Below the pieces are notes generated by a model. The model worked only from the letters and a program-made list of their open reading frames with translations. It did not search any database and was not told where the DNA came from. A DNA stretch of 64,000 bases, from the NCBI RefSeq assembly GCF_900496995.4, contig NC_044024.1:15192698-15256697 (forward strand), written 5' to 3'. Of this stretch, positions 38,541 to 50,329 are shown piece by piece. Made by a program: the position numbers and the translations under genes. The DNA is from Aquila chrysaetos chrysaetos (lineage: Eukaryota > Chordata > Aves > Accipitriformes > Accipitridae). How positions within the stretch are numbered: the first letter of the stretch is position 1; each line of letters begins with the position of its first letter.

Positions 38541-38544
38541 CTAA

Positions 38545-41325
38545 AATAAAAGACACACACGGCGTTGCCTCAGATTTAACCCACAGAGCCACAGACCGAT
38601 ATAGCTCTGAGCGTTAATCATGGGGGGAACCAGGTGTTGCAAACGTGCTAGCAGCCACGCTGTCCATGGGCAGTGGGATCCAGGCAGGGGGAAGGAGACA
38701 TCTGCTTTGGAAATAAACATCCACCTGGCAACCTAGGTGAAAACAAGAGCTACGGAGAAAAATGAGGATGGTGAAATACGTCTGTTCCTTATAGGAAGTC
38801 CTGTAGAGGTTCTGTCACTTCGAGGGTTGGTTTCAGTAGGAGATAGTCCTTTTTTATTTCTCCTCAGTTGTGTTTACACCTAGGGCTTACTGCAGCTGCC
38901 CTTGAATTCCCTTCCACTGTGCCTATCTACCATTTGCTCAAGTACATTAGATCAGATCCCTCAAGATAACATTTTAAGGAACATGTGTGGATGGACAAAA
39001 TCCAGCCATTTTTTACCTTCAAGTGTGAGAAGAGAACTTAGCTCAGTTTCTGCCCTCTCCTCCTCTATGTACTTGGAGGAAAAAGACACCTTCGTCTGCG
39101 CTGGTGGGAAATGTCTCTTCAGCTTTGAGGACAAAAAGTCTTTCCTGACACTTGGCACAAAGTAGGCTCAAAACTACAGCCTGAAAGTGGCTGGGTTCTG
39201 TGAAGGAAATATGAAAAAAAAAAAAATTACTAGCGGAATAATAAATTTGACAGAACTTATCCTAAACATTAGCAATCTCTGTAGGCTTCTCAGAAGTTGC
39301 AAGGCACACACTTGCAAACAGAACTGCCCTCAGGAGACATCCACAACACAAACTGGGCCCCTAGGCTGGCTTTGGGCTGCATCCTTTCATCTGTAACACA
39401 CAGCTCAGGCTGACCTTTAACTAGGAAAAATAAAAAAGGGAGGTGACTGTTACTGAGTCACACAGAGGGGAAAAAATAAGGTGTGAATTATGATGGGGAA
39501 GAATGGAGAGTATTTAGAAAATCCTAGGAGGCAGAATATTTTGAGAACGCTTCTGGGTAGGGCAGACACACAGCAGCACTGGTTTTGCAGAAGTGGTTGC
39601 TTTGGTGCAAGTTTGCCGCTGGGTTTCCCTAGGTTTTCTCAGGATAGATGCCTGAAGTCTGAGATTTCAAAATCCACAGGCGCTTTTGAAAATCTTGGTT
39701 CCTTGTATGTTCCCGCAGTGCTCCAATCGCTGTGTAGCCTTGAATTTACTTAGCATTAAGTGCTGCTACAAGGGTCAGGACAGGTATCTGTCTAGGAAGT
39801 TGCTGGGTCCAGATCCGAAAGATTCAGGCCCCAGGACCTGGCAGGGAAACTCCATCTCACCCTCTGCCCCCACTGCAGGTAACAAGCTCAAAGAGAGAGA
39901 GGGAGAATCCTCAGCATCTGCCCAGTGCTCGTAGATGAAAAAGAATTAAAAAATCTCAGGATCATTCTTTTTCCTTCAGTGTAGGGCTACAAAGTCAATA
40001 TAATAGTGTTGCACGGCTACTCAAACTGGCTTTAAACAAGCTGTGGCACAGCCAGCAACACAGCGATGATAGTAGCGCATTATCCAGCATAGGCTGGATA
40101 ATAATCATCACCAATTTATTCACTTTCTTGGGAGACCTTTGCAACCAATGGTGGCCACTGTCTGTCCTTCCCTACATCGCTCACCATACACAGGGTAGGT
40201 GGCCTGCAGCTAGTTCAGCTACACTTGTATCTACTCGTGCCTGCAGGAGGAACTGAAAAACGCTCCCAGCTGACTTACCTGCACGCGTATCACCCACTTC
40301 GCACACTCAGACAGGGCTCCAGATCCCTGCCCTTGCCGACAGGCCCAAAGCTGCCTTTACTTGGGGCTGCAGGGGAGAGCCCAGAGACTGCGCCTGCTGC
40401 AACACGACTTCGTGCCAGTCAGAAGAGTCGTGTGGAGGAAGGTGGAGGAGAAAAAAAAAATCACCGAGAATTAATCAAGCCATCATCAGTGGCTCCAGGT
40501 GCAATAGCTGTACAAGAAAAACAAATAAATCAACCCATGGTTAAAAATAGCCCTTTTGATTACTGTCTTCAGTCTTCGTCTAAAGACAGCATAACGACAT
40601 AACGTTCTCTCAGGAACTAACCCTTGTCCAATATTTTACTGCTCCTGCCCTTAGAGCAAGTCAATATTGCAGAAGATAGAGAGGTAGATTGATTAGAGGT
40701 AGAAGATACCTGTACTGTACACATTTGCTCTTGCTGGGCCCAGGACACTGCCCACAGGGGGCACGGGAGGGATCCCCAGTACCCGCACAGCCTGATGGCG
40801 ATGCGCCATCCTTCACGGCCAAAAAGCCACGACAAGCGAGTCCAGCAGTTGACCAGGCGGTCAAAGGCAGTAAGTAGTCGTTTTGGACAACTGACCTCGT
40901 AGGAAACGTTTATATTGATACCCACGTCTCACAACAGGAACTGCAATACTCCACCTCCAGGAACCCACGCCTACCCGTATCTGCAACTTAACGTTTTACA
41001 AAATACATCTTCAACGAGCTGTATTGTCTCTGAGGCAGCTATCGTTCCTGGCAGTCTCTGCCAACAGTCAGGTTCTAATGGTATTCATAAAACGGAAGAA
41101 ATATAAAAGATAAAAAGCAGGAATACAAGTAATACGTTGTTAATTTTCTAACCCCTTTAGATTAATTTTTAAATATTACCATATCCGTAAGGGAAAAGTC
41201 ACTTTCACTGGTGTTATCATTTCTAGCAGATTCTCAACTAGGTTCTCTAGCCTAAGTAGGAAATCCAAGTTTAACGCTTAAAACCAAACCAACCAACCCA
41301 TCGGGCCTAAAAAGGTTGGCGACCC
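38545..41325. other. Non-coding stretch, nothing supported
   Basis: Single-copy-looking DNA. An imperfect CTCF-like core (CCCACAGGGGGCA) occurs around 40750-40762. No repeat family recognised. Confidence 0.4.
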
Positions 41326-41395
41326 CCGTGACTTCACCGGCGGGCTCTGTTTGCCTGCCTTATCTCTAGGTGCCCAGCGGATGGACCTGCCAGAG

Positions 41396-41603
41396 GCTGA
41401 GAGAGAAGGCCGGGGGAGGGGCGGGGGGGAGAGGGGAGGGGGCGAGGGGGAAGAGGAGAGGGAAGGAGGAGAGGGGGCAGGAGCGGAGAGGGGGGGAGCG
41501 GGGGAGCAGCGGAGCCGGGGCAGCGGAGCCGGGAGCGGAGCCGGGAGCGGAGCCGGGGCAGCGGCGGAGCCGGGGGAGCAGCGGAGCCGGGGCAGCGGCG
41601 CGG
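41396..41603 (+). ncRNA. Possible non-coding first exon
   Basis: The purine-rich segment of the CpG island ends in a good donor (GCGCGG|GTAAGG) at 41603/41604. The 5' end is arbitrary: I took the start of the purine-rich tract because no start-site motif is visible. There is no credible coding frame, so if transcribed it would be a 5' untranslated exon or part of a long non-coding RNA. Two plus-strand exon-like intervals about 8 kb downstream (49772-49838, 50151-50214) could be its next exons. Confidence 0.3.
41509..41592 (+). repeat. Imperfect tandem array of GCGGAGCCGGG
   Basis: Six copies of the 11-base core GCGGAGCCGGG are separated by zero to several bases (A, GCA or GC fillers). It lies just before the donor of the putative first exon. 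Expansion or contraction between individuals would be expected. Confidence 0.7.
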
Positions 41604-42866
41604 GTAAGGCCGCCACCTGCCGCCGCCGCCCCGCGCTGCAGGCGCCGCGCTGCCGCCCTTTCGCAGGCAGGAGCGGGTCCGGGCCGCGCTTGCCGGGGAG
41701 CCGGCGGTAAATCCGCCTCCCCGGGGCCCGTCGGGCCCTTTCCGCCGGTGGGTCCGCGCGTTAAAGTGAGCAGCCCCCGTTAGTCCCTCGCGGGGAAACA
41801 GCGCAGAGCGTGGCGGGTGTTCCCATTGTCCACAGAAACGGCTCAGCCTTTCCGGAACCCTCCTAAGCTCGTGGCCTCAATTAAATCTCGGGGCGGTAAA
41901 GGCGACAGGTTAATCGTAGGGCTTGTTTCTGAAAACCCAAGTGGCCTCGGTTAATTTTAAATGTGGCATCCTCCCATTTCAATATCTTCTTGAGAAAGGG
42001 CAAACAGGAGCAAGCGGTGTCTGCTTTCATGCTATTCAATATTTTGATGCAGTCTTTATTACATTTCCTTTATTAATCATCGCAGTTATTAGCTGGCCCA
42101 GACTTTTCAGTCCCTCCTCACATGAAAGTTTTCCCCTGAATCCAGCTCATGGATAATAAACCCTCACCTTATTACCCGAAGCATCCATCATATTTAACCT
42201 ACTCTCGCTAGTGCCAGGGATCACAGTGAAGAACTTCAGCCCTGCCGACCCAAACATTTGCACTGCCGGGCCTTACGTATCCCATATGGTCAGCTCAGAT
42301 GCGCAGTCCTTCCTTTCCTGCGTTTATTCAAGCAATGTAATCATCATTGCACCATTACCCAGAGTCATCTAAACTCTGTTTTAAGTGTAATGCAGGGCCA
42401 GATCCTCCTTGTATTTAAAGAGGAAAAATCACTTTGAATACGCTCTTTGCTTGCAGTTTGTGTTTGGTTGCTCCAGCATTCACCTGCAGCTCAGTGTTTA
42501 CATAGGATGCACGACCTGTAAATCTAAGATTTGATCATACAGAAAGATGTTCCAGGAATGTTACGCTTCAATAGATGACCTCAGTGTAGTCTGATTCATC
42601 CAGACTAAGTTTTTCAGACTTCTGACTTCACATCACCTGCCCAAGAATGTTCTCATTTGTCCAAGTTCCATCAACACTGACAGCAACAAGTCCTCACCCC
42701 ATAACTACGTGCCCTTCTGCTGGCACCTGGCTCAAGGAGTCGCAGACAATTACGAAGAACGAGAGTTGGAGCTTTTTTGAGCCTACAGGGAGGAGGTGCC
42801 TGGTCCCTACTGGAAAATCCTGAGACTGGGTAGCTCTTCGGAAATCATGCTCCAAAATAGATCTTC

Positions 42867-42888
42867 TGACTCACTACATAGTGAGTCA
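42867..42888. promoter_or_regulatory. Palindromic pair of AP-1 (TRE) sites
   Basis: TGACTCACTA and TAGTGAGTCA form a perfect 10-bp inverted repeat around a two-base centre (CA). Each arm contains an exact AP-1 consensus (TGACTCA at 42867, TGAGTCA at 42882). AP-1 (Fos/Jun) is known to bind this heptamer. Activity here is inference. Confidence 0.5.
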
Positions 42889-44289
42889 CTGACCTGGCTC
42901 CCCAGGAGAACCAGGAACCGCAATCCTGCGCTGTCCAGACCTCCTTCGGTGGCTGAGCACACCACAGCCTCCCAACATCAGCAACCACATCCAGCCAGAA
43001 ACTCACTGCCCAAAGCGTCTTGATCCATGCAGTGCAGCCTCCTCCCTTACACCAGGTGACTCATGGTTCTAGATGACATTGTGCTTCCTCCCATCCTCCA
43101 TCCATCAAGGACGGCATACTGTCCTGGCAAAAGTGCCAGAATCAGTGCTAGGATAACGGAAGAAATTTCAGTAATATTTAGACATTTCCACGACATATAA
43201 TAATCACTAGTGATAGTGTATCTCATGGTAACATACCAAACTCTGAGAATGAACCGGAGCATGTGCACAAAAAATCAGCTTGTAAACAAGCAGCAATAAA
43301 CATGCAGTTTGACCTGAGCATGGCGACAAAGTCCTGATGTCCCCGGGTTACTTCTTGCTTTTTAATCTATACAGGTTGATATAAGCCATCTCTGCTGTAC
43401 ATATCGACCAGTACGGCACGTCCATCTAGCTGTTTGCGGGACTGGCATCTCTACATACTTCTACTGTTGAAAGAAAGATAGGAAAGGCAGGGTTTTGGAA
43501 ATATGACTGAAGTCTTCAACATAACTTGAAAACTACTGGGCAAAAGATAACACGGTGACATTTCCAGAAACATACAACACAGGCATATATGAGTTAAACC
43601 AACAATGGGACATGGTTCAGATCTTTTGTGTTCTCCTGGAGGACTTTTATGTCATTTAATGGGCCACGCTCCACCCACAAACCCATTTTCACAAGCCTTC
43701 AGTAGCTTTCATCTTTTGTATATTTTAAATTAAGACTTAAACCATCCAGTTTGTGAAGGACCTGACTGGTGCACAGACTGAGGCACCGTCGTCTCCTCCT
43801 TTCTGGAGACAAAAGACTCACGTGAGTCCTGCACAAAACAACCCCACCAGCCTTCGCCAAGTTGCATGCATTTCTTACAGCAGCCTTCCATTGCCCAGCT
43901 TATCCATTATACCTACAGCAATATGCTGTTTCTAATGAGACTTTCTTATCTTCCTCAAATTCATGTAACTCTGCTTCATCAGAGAGGGCTGAAGCATAGC
44001 GATCAATGATCTCAACTGGCAGCTAATTTCTTCTAACACAGGCCTGCCCACTCCACGTGGTGTCCATCTGTGGGTGGCACAGTGGCCTTGAAAGGCTAGA
44101 ATGTCACTGCCTGAGAGTGTGGGCCTCATTAAAAAGAACGACCAACAGTTAGAAATGTAACCACAGCCTTGCAAAAGGCTAGTTCAAACTCATGATCTGC
44201 TAAATACAGCTTGTGTAGTGTTGGGGAAGTCATCAGACTCCAGAGTTTTCATGTAATTAATGGTGCAGCTAAGCACCACCTGGAATTTG

Positions 44290-44435
44290 CATCGAGGCAG
44301 TCAGAAAGAAATCTCTCTCTTCTCAGTGGCTGCATTCTCCAATGGTAAAAATGAGGAGAAAGACCTCATCCCACCTCGCAGGGCTGCTATGAAGAGAAAC
44401 TCACTGAAATCTGTGACACTATGGTAATGGAGATC
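44290..44435 (+). mobile_element. Ancient MIR/AmnSINE-like SINE fragment
   Basis: CTTCTCAGTGGCTGCATTCT and CCAATGGTAAAAATGAGGAG lead into CATCCCACCTCGCAGGGCTG, then CTATGAAGAGAAACTCACTG and TCTGTGACACTATGGTAATG. The order matches the CCTCAGTTTCC ... TGTAAAATGGGG ... CCTACCTCACAGGGCTGTTGTGAGGATTAA consensus of old amniote SINEs. Confidence 0.55.
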
Positions 44436-46917
44436 TTTGATTTTTGGCTATTTCCTTCACTGATGGGCTTATTAATGTAAAAAAAAAGTTCATGAAGAAA
44501 ATACAAATATTTATCAGTGTATTTCCATTAAAAATTCAGAACATCACCATTATTTTTAGCTATGTTAAAAACATCCTGTATTTCAGAGTGGGATCACTTC
44601 TCCATCTTTATTAATAATTCCCTATTGTGAACAAGAAGAGTATCATTTTCCTTACACCTTTAGGGAACAAACAATTTTCCCATTTTCTACGACACTAATA
44701 TACTTTTAATGGCTGTAAATTGTGCACACATAAGAAGTGAAAGATTCCTATCATTTCAATCTACATGAAAGTTTCAGCTGCGGCATTTACCTTATTCTGA
44801 CTCGCTGATTTTAAAATTACACAAATGCCCCTTTTGAATTAAAATAAGATACAGCTTCTGGTTTAAAGTGTAAAGTTAGCCTCCCGAGGTAGGCAAATTA
44901 ATACTGTACAAACGCAGATTGCAGCATTTTTTTTCCACATTGAAACAAGCATTTCTTGAGAAAAATTGAGAGGTACCCACACCCCAGCAGTATCAAATGA
45001 CCTGATTTGGAGCAGGACTTTGATTTATCACCACATCAGGCAACAAATTTCCTTGTGCCACACCAGCAGCAAGGGGAGCTAAATCAGAAATGGAGGATGG
45101 GTTGAAGGAACCCATCAACCAGCAGCAAAGGAGAAAGCCGCAGCTGTGGTGAGATTCAAGGCTACACCAGTTCCTCTTAAGACCACTCTTAAGCTGCAGC
45201 GTGAAATCCACACCCTTTGTCAGAACTTACGTTGCAGTCAGAGGCCAATCTAGTGTTATCCTGTTTGGGGCAGCAGATCTACAGTCCAGCGTTAGCACAT
45301 TTCTATCTCTGCTGGCTTTCTGTGACCTAATGGTGAGACACCAACTGTTACTAATCAAATTATTAGTAGCTGGAATAAATGCACAGGAATGGCCCATCCT
45401 AGGATTTTTCTGTTAGCAAGACCTTGTAGGAGAAGAGAACGTGCAGCTGTGTGAGCATTTACAACGGCGCGGAGAGTGTGTGACTACCAAGTCCCAAGCC
45501 TATGGTTTCCAAAACTTTCGCTAACACCTTCTTCCAGCCTCCACGTTGTGGAGTAACACGCACCCAAAATGGGGAAAGCAGGCACAGGCTATTTGCACTC
45601 AATGCTCGAAGGCTGTGCTTCTGCATTGAACCTGTGTCCTTTTATTAAAGGTCATTCATCAAGTGCAATGTCAAAACACAACTTGTCTTCTAACCTGGTG
45701 GTACAATATGTCCCAGGTGTACCTAGGAAACCTCCCAGTAACTGGGGGGGAGAGCATGTTCCATTTTGTAGGGGGGCGGGGAAAGAGAGACAGAGACAGA
45801 TGTCACCACGCAGCAGATAAATTCAGAAGGTACGGCTTCTGGAGGAGAACAATACATTCATAATACAATTATGGCAGAATGGGAAAAAGACTGATAAACT
45901 AAATAGCCTTAACTCACTCCCCAAGTTCTAAGTGGTGATGTGTTCACTGGTTTAACTTTCCACCAAGATTACAGCTGTGTGACATTGGAGCCTATGAATT
46001 TAGATAGCTCATTGGTTGTAGGAGACTAAACACGTACCCGTATCAAGTATGTTTTCAGATCCTTCAAACATGAGGAGAATTCAGGTAGGGTATCATGTGC
46101 TACTGCCGCCTGGAGTCTCTGACACAACTCTGAATTTCTATTACAGCTTTTATACATAACTTTCAGACTTCATTAATTCTGGTGGAATTATGATTCGTCT
46201 TTCACTTTTTTTAAGGTTATGTGTGACAAAAAAATTATGCTTTCAATTTGTAAAACCAAATACCTACGTGGGACTTGTCGCCACCAACAGAAGCTCCAAA
46301 CAATCACACTGATGGGGTTAATTGGCATTTTAAAATAAATCACTGCTTCCAGATTGATTTATTTCCCCCCCCCCTCTCTTTACACAACATTACTGCGTTT
46401 CTCTATAATTATTCAATGCTAAGTTCATGGTTTTGAAGCAGACGACTGCAGACTTAGGAAATGGTGTTTGATTTGTTGCCATGGAAACATCTTGCTGTAG
46501 ATGTACTCTAATCCCATGACAACTCTGTCTCTTAAGAACCATTTTTTCTGACATAATAAAAATCTGATCAAGGTCAGATTTAATAACAATCTCAGTTCCC
46601 AGACTTTATTTCGTAAAGGTTTAGCAGAGTTATTTTTTTCCAAAGGGATTCTCTGGAAACTTTGTTTGTTTTCTTAGCTGAATTGGAATTTATTTCCTAA
46701 AATACATAAACCTGGTGTGGTGTCATGTTAATTTACAGTGCACCTTTTGTTATGGTATAATTGCATCATTAAAATAAAGTTACTTATAATTGTTTATATT
46801 GTCTTGACAGATGTTAACATTTTACATAACATTGTTCCCACTAATACATACATTTGGGATATCAATAATCCTTATCGTTTCCTAACAACTGGTGTTTACA
46901 TAGTAGCAAATGCCAGC

Positions 46918-46941
46918 GTAGCTTAACTTTCGTTAAGCTAC
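46918..46941. repeat. Perfect 10-bp stem-loop with 4-base loop
   Basis: GTAGCTTAAC, loop TTTC, then GTTAAGCTAC. The stem is perfect. No larger element boundary is visible around it. Confidence 0.8.
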
Positions 46942-47677
46942 TCCTTTCATACTATAATGTTTTCATGAACAATTTATCACAGGCACATTCAAACCTGGAG
47001 GACTGGAGACAAGTGCCAACGCATTATGCGTTCCACCAAAAAATGAAACCAACATATGTACAGGAGAGTCATATTAACACAAAAAAGTGACTTGGCAACA
47101 AGGAACTTGTCAAGAACTCAGGTATGAGTTTGGGGAATTTTTTTCCCTCCTTGACACAACTGTATTTGTCATTCGGCAGTTAGGTATCCGCTGAGGCCTT
47201 TGAACAGTAATAGCTCCACAGGAAGAGAGACTCAGTTAATGCAACTCAGCTACGCGCTTAAGGTCGGACTTTCAAAAGACAGTTAGCTCCTGACAATGCT
47301 GATAGACAGAGATTTCAGAAACACATCGTCATCAATTCCAGTCCAGCCCCTGGGCAACTCAGTCCTTAGGATTATGTGATCCGGACACGTGCATGAAGAA
47401 CCGAACTTACATCTACAGTGGGGACTTCTCCATTTCTGCTACTTGTCCAGTATTGACTTCATAGCCCCGAGAGAGAGAGATTTTACATGTTCATCTCACC
47501 CTAAGGCACATATCAAAAAGAGATCAGATAAATCACAGCCTGGAAGACACATCGTTTCCATTATGAAAGGAATCCAAACTAATTCAGAGGCAAAAGTCTC
47601 AGACCTTCTGTCCCAGAAGCACTGTCTGCAAACCAGGTCCGAGACAGCGAAGAGAATATCTGTGAAGAATAGACCCT

Positions 47678-47835
47678 TCATAGAATCATAGAATCGTTTA
47701 GGTTGGAAAAGACCTTTAAGATCATCGACTCCAACCGTCAACCCAACACCACCATGCCCATTAAACCATGTCCTGAAGTGCCACGTCTACACATTTTTTT
47801 AACACCTTCAGGGAGTTCCTACAGCAAAAATTTGT
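47678..47835 (-). mobile_element. CR1 LINE 3' fragment, relatively well preserved
   Basis: It starts TCATAGAATCATAGAATCG and continues through GGTTGGAAAAGACCTTTAAG, then ATCATCGACTCCAACC, AACCCAACACCACCATGCCC and AAACCATGTCCTGAAGTGCC to ACACCTTCAGGGAGT. This is the reverse complement of the avian CR1 3' end and untranslated region, with few differences from what I remember of young neoavian subfamilies. It is the youngest-looking mobile element in the window. Confidence 0.9.
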
Positions 47836-47839
47836 TTTC

Positions 47840-49610
47840 CCACACCTATTTAGTCTTACGCCTATCAATGGTTCTATCACAGAAAGTATATAATTGACTC
47901 ATTCTGTCAATGTGAATAGTGGTCCTGGAACTCCTTAATACATTGCGTCGTCATTTTTTGCATCACAACTACCCATATTTCTTCTTATTCCCCCAAGCAG
48001 AGCTTCACACATATAGGGGATCGTTTTGTCTGTATCTTTTTAAGCATCCAACACTGGAGTATTTGATCTGCTCTGGAAACTGATATCACATCCTTGTAAC
48101 TGGCATTCACCAACCTGTATTACAGTACTGCCTTTGGATCCCCTCACAGGCGACAGTGGATTATGCAAGATACTCTACAAGATACATAGCAGAAGGTCCT
48201 CGCCTCCAAAGGATGGGTAATGGTCTCTGCCCAGTATGCTCTCTGGCAACCAAGTTCAACCAGTGAAGTATCACAGGAAAGACAATTTCTGGGACCTTTG
48301 TAAAAACGTAAGGAGTTTGTTCAGCAAAAGTTTATATTGTCATGCAATACTACCAGCAAAATATATGAAACCACAGAAACCATCGTTTAAAGTATGGATT
48401 GTAACAAATTTTGTACATTATTAACTTGTTCAAAACCAATAGCTTTTGCATACTGATTTCCAAGTGTGACAGCACAGGCAGAATGTAAACCCTTCTTATA
48501 GTCCAGAAAAAACTGAGCTACATCTGTTCTTTGACATTACAGGTGATAAAGCATCACTTTGATGGCTCAGCTGAGATCACAGCACATCCTAGGTACCACA
48601 TAGACACACACTAAGATACAGCATCTGCCCTGCAGAGCTTTCATTTTAAGTACCATAAGACAGAGAGAAAAAGGATTTATTCATATTCCTGTACTACAGG
48701 TCAGGAAGCTGAACCCTGGGCTTTAAGTACAAGACTGTCCTTCTTTTTTGCATTATCAGTATAAACAAGGATTATTGACAGTATTATTCTGACCAAATAA
48801 GAAAAGCTGAGACAGCTTCAGTGAAGACTATATTGTGGCATACAAATTATTTAAAGCATGCATGTTTGGCCCATAAGCACGGAGACAGAAAATACTGATG
48901 TTACCGCTGTCGAACTTGAAGGTACTGATCACAAACCCTGCGCCCTTTCTGCTGGATGTTGTAAACATGCATACATTTACACACGCCAAAAGACGGTTTC
49001 TGCTCTGGAAAGCAAAGGGTCCCATGAGGATACAGCTGCAAGATCCATGTGTCAGTAAATACAGCATCATTGTGCTGTCAGACTTTCAGCATTCAATCGC
49101 CAGGTGAAAATGCAATATAACAGAAAAGGCCACCCCGCAGGACGAGTCTGTCAGGCACTCTGCAGCAAATCCCATTCACCCAGGCTGCCCTGCCATCTTC
49201 TTCAATGGTCACCTAAAGGAATTGTGCTCTTCTCCATGCTTACCTTCAAGCCTAAAGAAAGAGGGGTTTAGCGACTTATCACAGTGAGTGGACCAATATT
49301 CTACAATAGATAAGTGGTGTGCAAATATAGAACAAAAGGACACTATCGAAACTAAAGAGCTCAGAAGTTGCTTCTACGTTAAAGATGATCGATGTCTATT
49401 TTTCTTCTTTTGCATACTCCAAGCAGGCTCCCTAATCTGCCCTGTTAAACACTAGACCTTGATCACTAACTACCAAGAACAAGTTATAGACAGAAGCATC
49501 AATTCCAAACATTGGCTGATTCTCTGTTATTTCCTCTTGGAAGGAATGTCAAACCTCGACTATTTTTACTCCAAGTTTTTCTATTGAAAAATAAAAGTGA
49601 CACAAAGAAA
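47840..49610. other. Non-coding stretch, nothing supported
   Basis: Similarity to CR1 fades out around 47840-47890. A weak MIR-like core in minus orientation may lie near 48680-48715. No exon is supported. Confidence 0.4.
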
Positions 49611-49613
49611 TCT

Positions 49614-49671
49614 GGGTGGGTTGTTTGGGTGGGTTTTGGGGTTTTTAGGGGTGGTTTTTTTGGGGGGGGGG
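49614..49671 (+). other. G-quadruplex-prone G/T tract
   Basis: The plus strand has, within 58 bases, G-runs of 3, 3, 3, 3, 4 and 4 separated by short T-rich loops, ending in a run of ten G. It satisfies the usual G3+N1-7 quadruplex rule several times over. It sits 100 bases upstream of an exon-like interval and about 700 bases upstream of a CpG island. Confidence 0.75.
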
Positions 49672-49771
49672 CAAGGAAGGAAGGGATTTCAGAGCCCATA
49701 TTTGGAGCACTAGTAAAAGCAAAGTTGCCTTGACAACTGTAGCCATCTTTACATAGTAATTCTCTTTGCAG

Positions 49772-49838
49772 AGTAGAAGGCTGGTTTAATTCCTCATTCT
49801 TCCTCTCTGTCTACAAGAAGGTCCCCTCCCACTCCCAG
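49772..49838 (+). other. Candidate 67-base exon, plus strand
   Basis: A strong acceptor (AGTAATTCTCTTTGCAG) precedes 67 bases that end in an excellent donor (TCCCAG|GTAAGG). One frame is open (one leading base, 22 codons including WFNSSFFLSVYKKVPSHS). An untranslated exon is equally plausible. It lies downstream of the putative first exon at 41.4-41.6 kb on the same strand. Confidence 0.22.
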
Positions 49839-50150
49839 GTAAGGTTCTGTCATGTATACACTGTTTTTCCTTCAGTATATACCCAGGGCACAGCCTGATC
49901 TCATTGACTAAATCTGGAGTTTTAATAGAGGTTATTTGACTTTTAAAAGCATTTCATATTAAGATTTTCAGATTTAATTGACAGATATTCAATTTCAAAG
50001 TCCTACTCTCCTCTTCATAAATTGCTAATAGTGTTTTATCCGAAACAGAGCTAACCTAATAAACAGATGAAACTTTGTTGTCATTTCAGCTGCTCAGAGC
50101 TCTGGGCTGTATATAATTGCTCTCTTCATTTTACAGTTCTTCTGCTTCAG

Positions 50151-50214
50151 ATTAAACTTTTTCAGGATGTTGCAACGCCAAAACATGCATTCTAACAGGA
50201 AATCAGCATCAAAG
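50151..50214 (+). other. Candidate 64-base exon, plus strand, with an ATG
   Basis: A very strong acceptor (TTTTACAGTTCTTCTGCTTCAG) precedes 64 bases and a fair donor (CAAAG|GTAATG). One frame is open to the donor in phase 0, and contains an internal ATG giving MLQRQNMHSNRKSASK. The interval could be an untranslated exon or carry a translation start. It cannot follow the 49772-49838 exon in the same coding frame, which favours a non-coding or start-bearing role. Confidence 0.22.
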
Positions 50215-50329
50215 GTAATGGGCTCAGAGACATCTTTGATGCTTTGAAACCAGAGGAAGAGAAGCAACTCTTTAATTTACAACAGTGACTGCAGAGGAAC
50301 AGAGGAGGGGAAGAAACAGAAAAACGTGA

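Larger units (their letters stand above)
41330..41870 (+). promoter_or_regulatory. Strong CpG island, probable plus-strand promoter
   Basis: This is the largest and most GC-rich island in the window. The plus strand is strikingly G- and purine-rich from about 41396 to 41600, then becomes C/G-balanced and CpG-dense to 41770. A G-rich non-template strand just downstream of a start site is typical of transcribed CpG-island promoters and favours R-loops, which argues for plus-strand transcription. A donor follows at 41603/41604. No TATA box is evident. Open frames inside it are Gly/Glu/Arg-rich low complexity and not credible as protein. Confidence 0.6.
41880..47670. other. Long non-coding stretch, probable intron
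   Basis: No supported exon. It holds the AP-1 palindrome (42867-42888), a MIR-like SINE (44290-44435), a 10-base C run (46365-46374) and a small stem-loop (46918-46941). If the island at 41.4 kb starts a plus-strand transcript, this is its first intron. Confidence 0.4.

Noticed and set aside
41278..41783. Long Gly/Glu/Arg- and Pro/Ser/Leu-rich frames in the 41.4 kb CpG island
   Set aside because: They are low-complexity translations of purine-rich or GC-repeat DNA on both strands, not protein-like.
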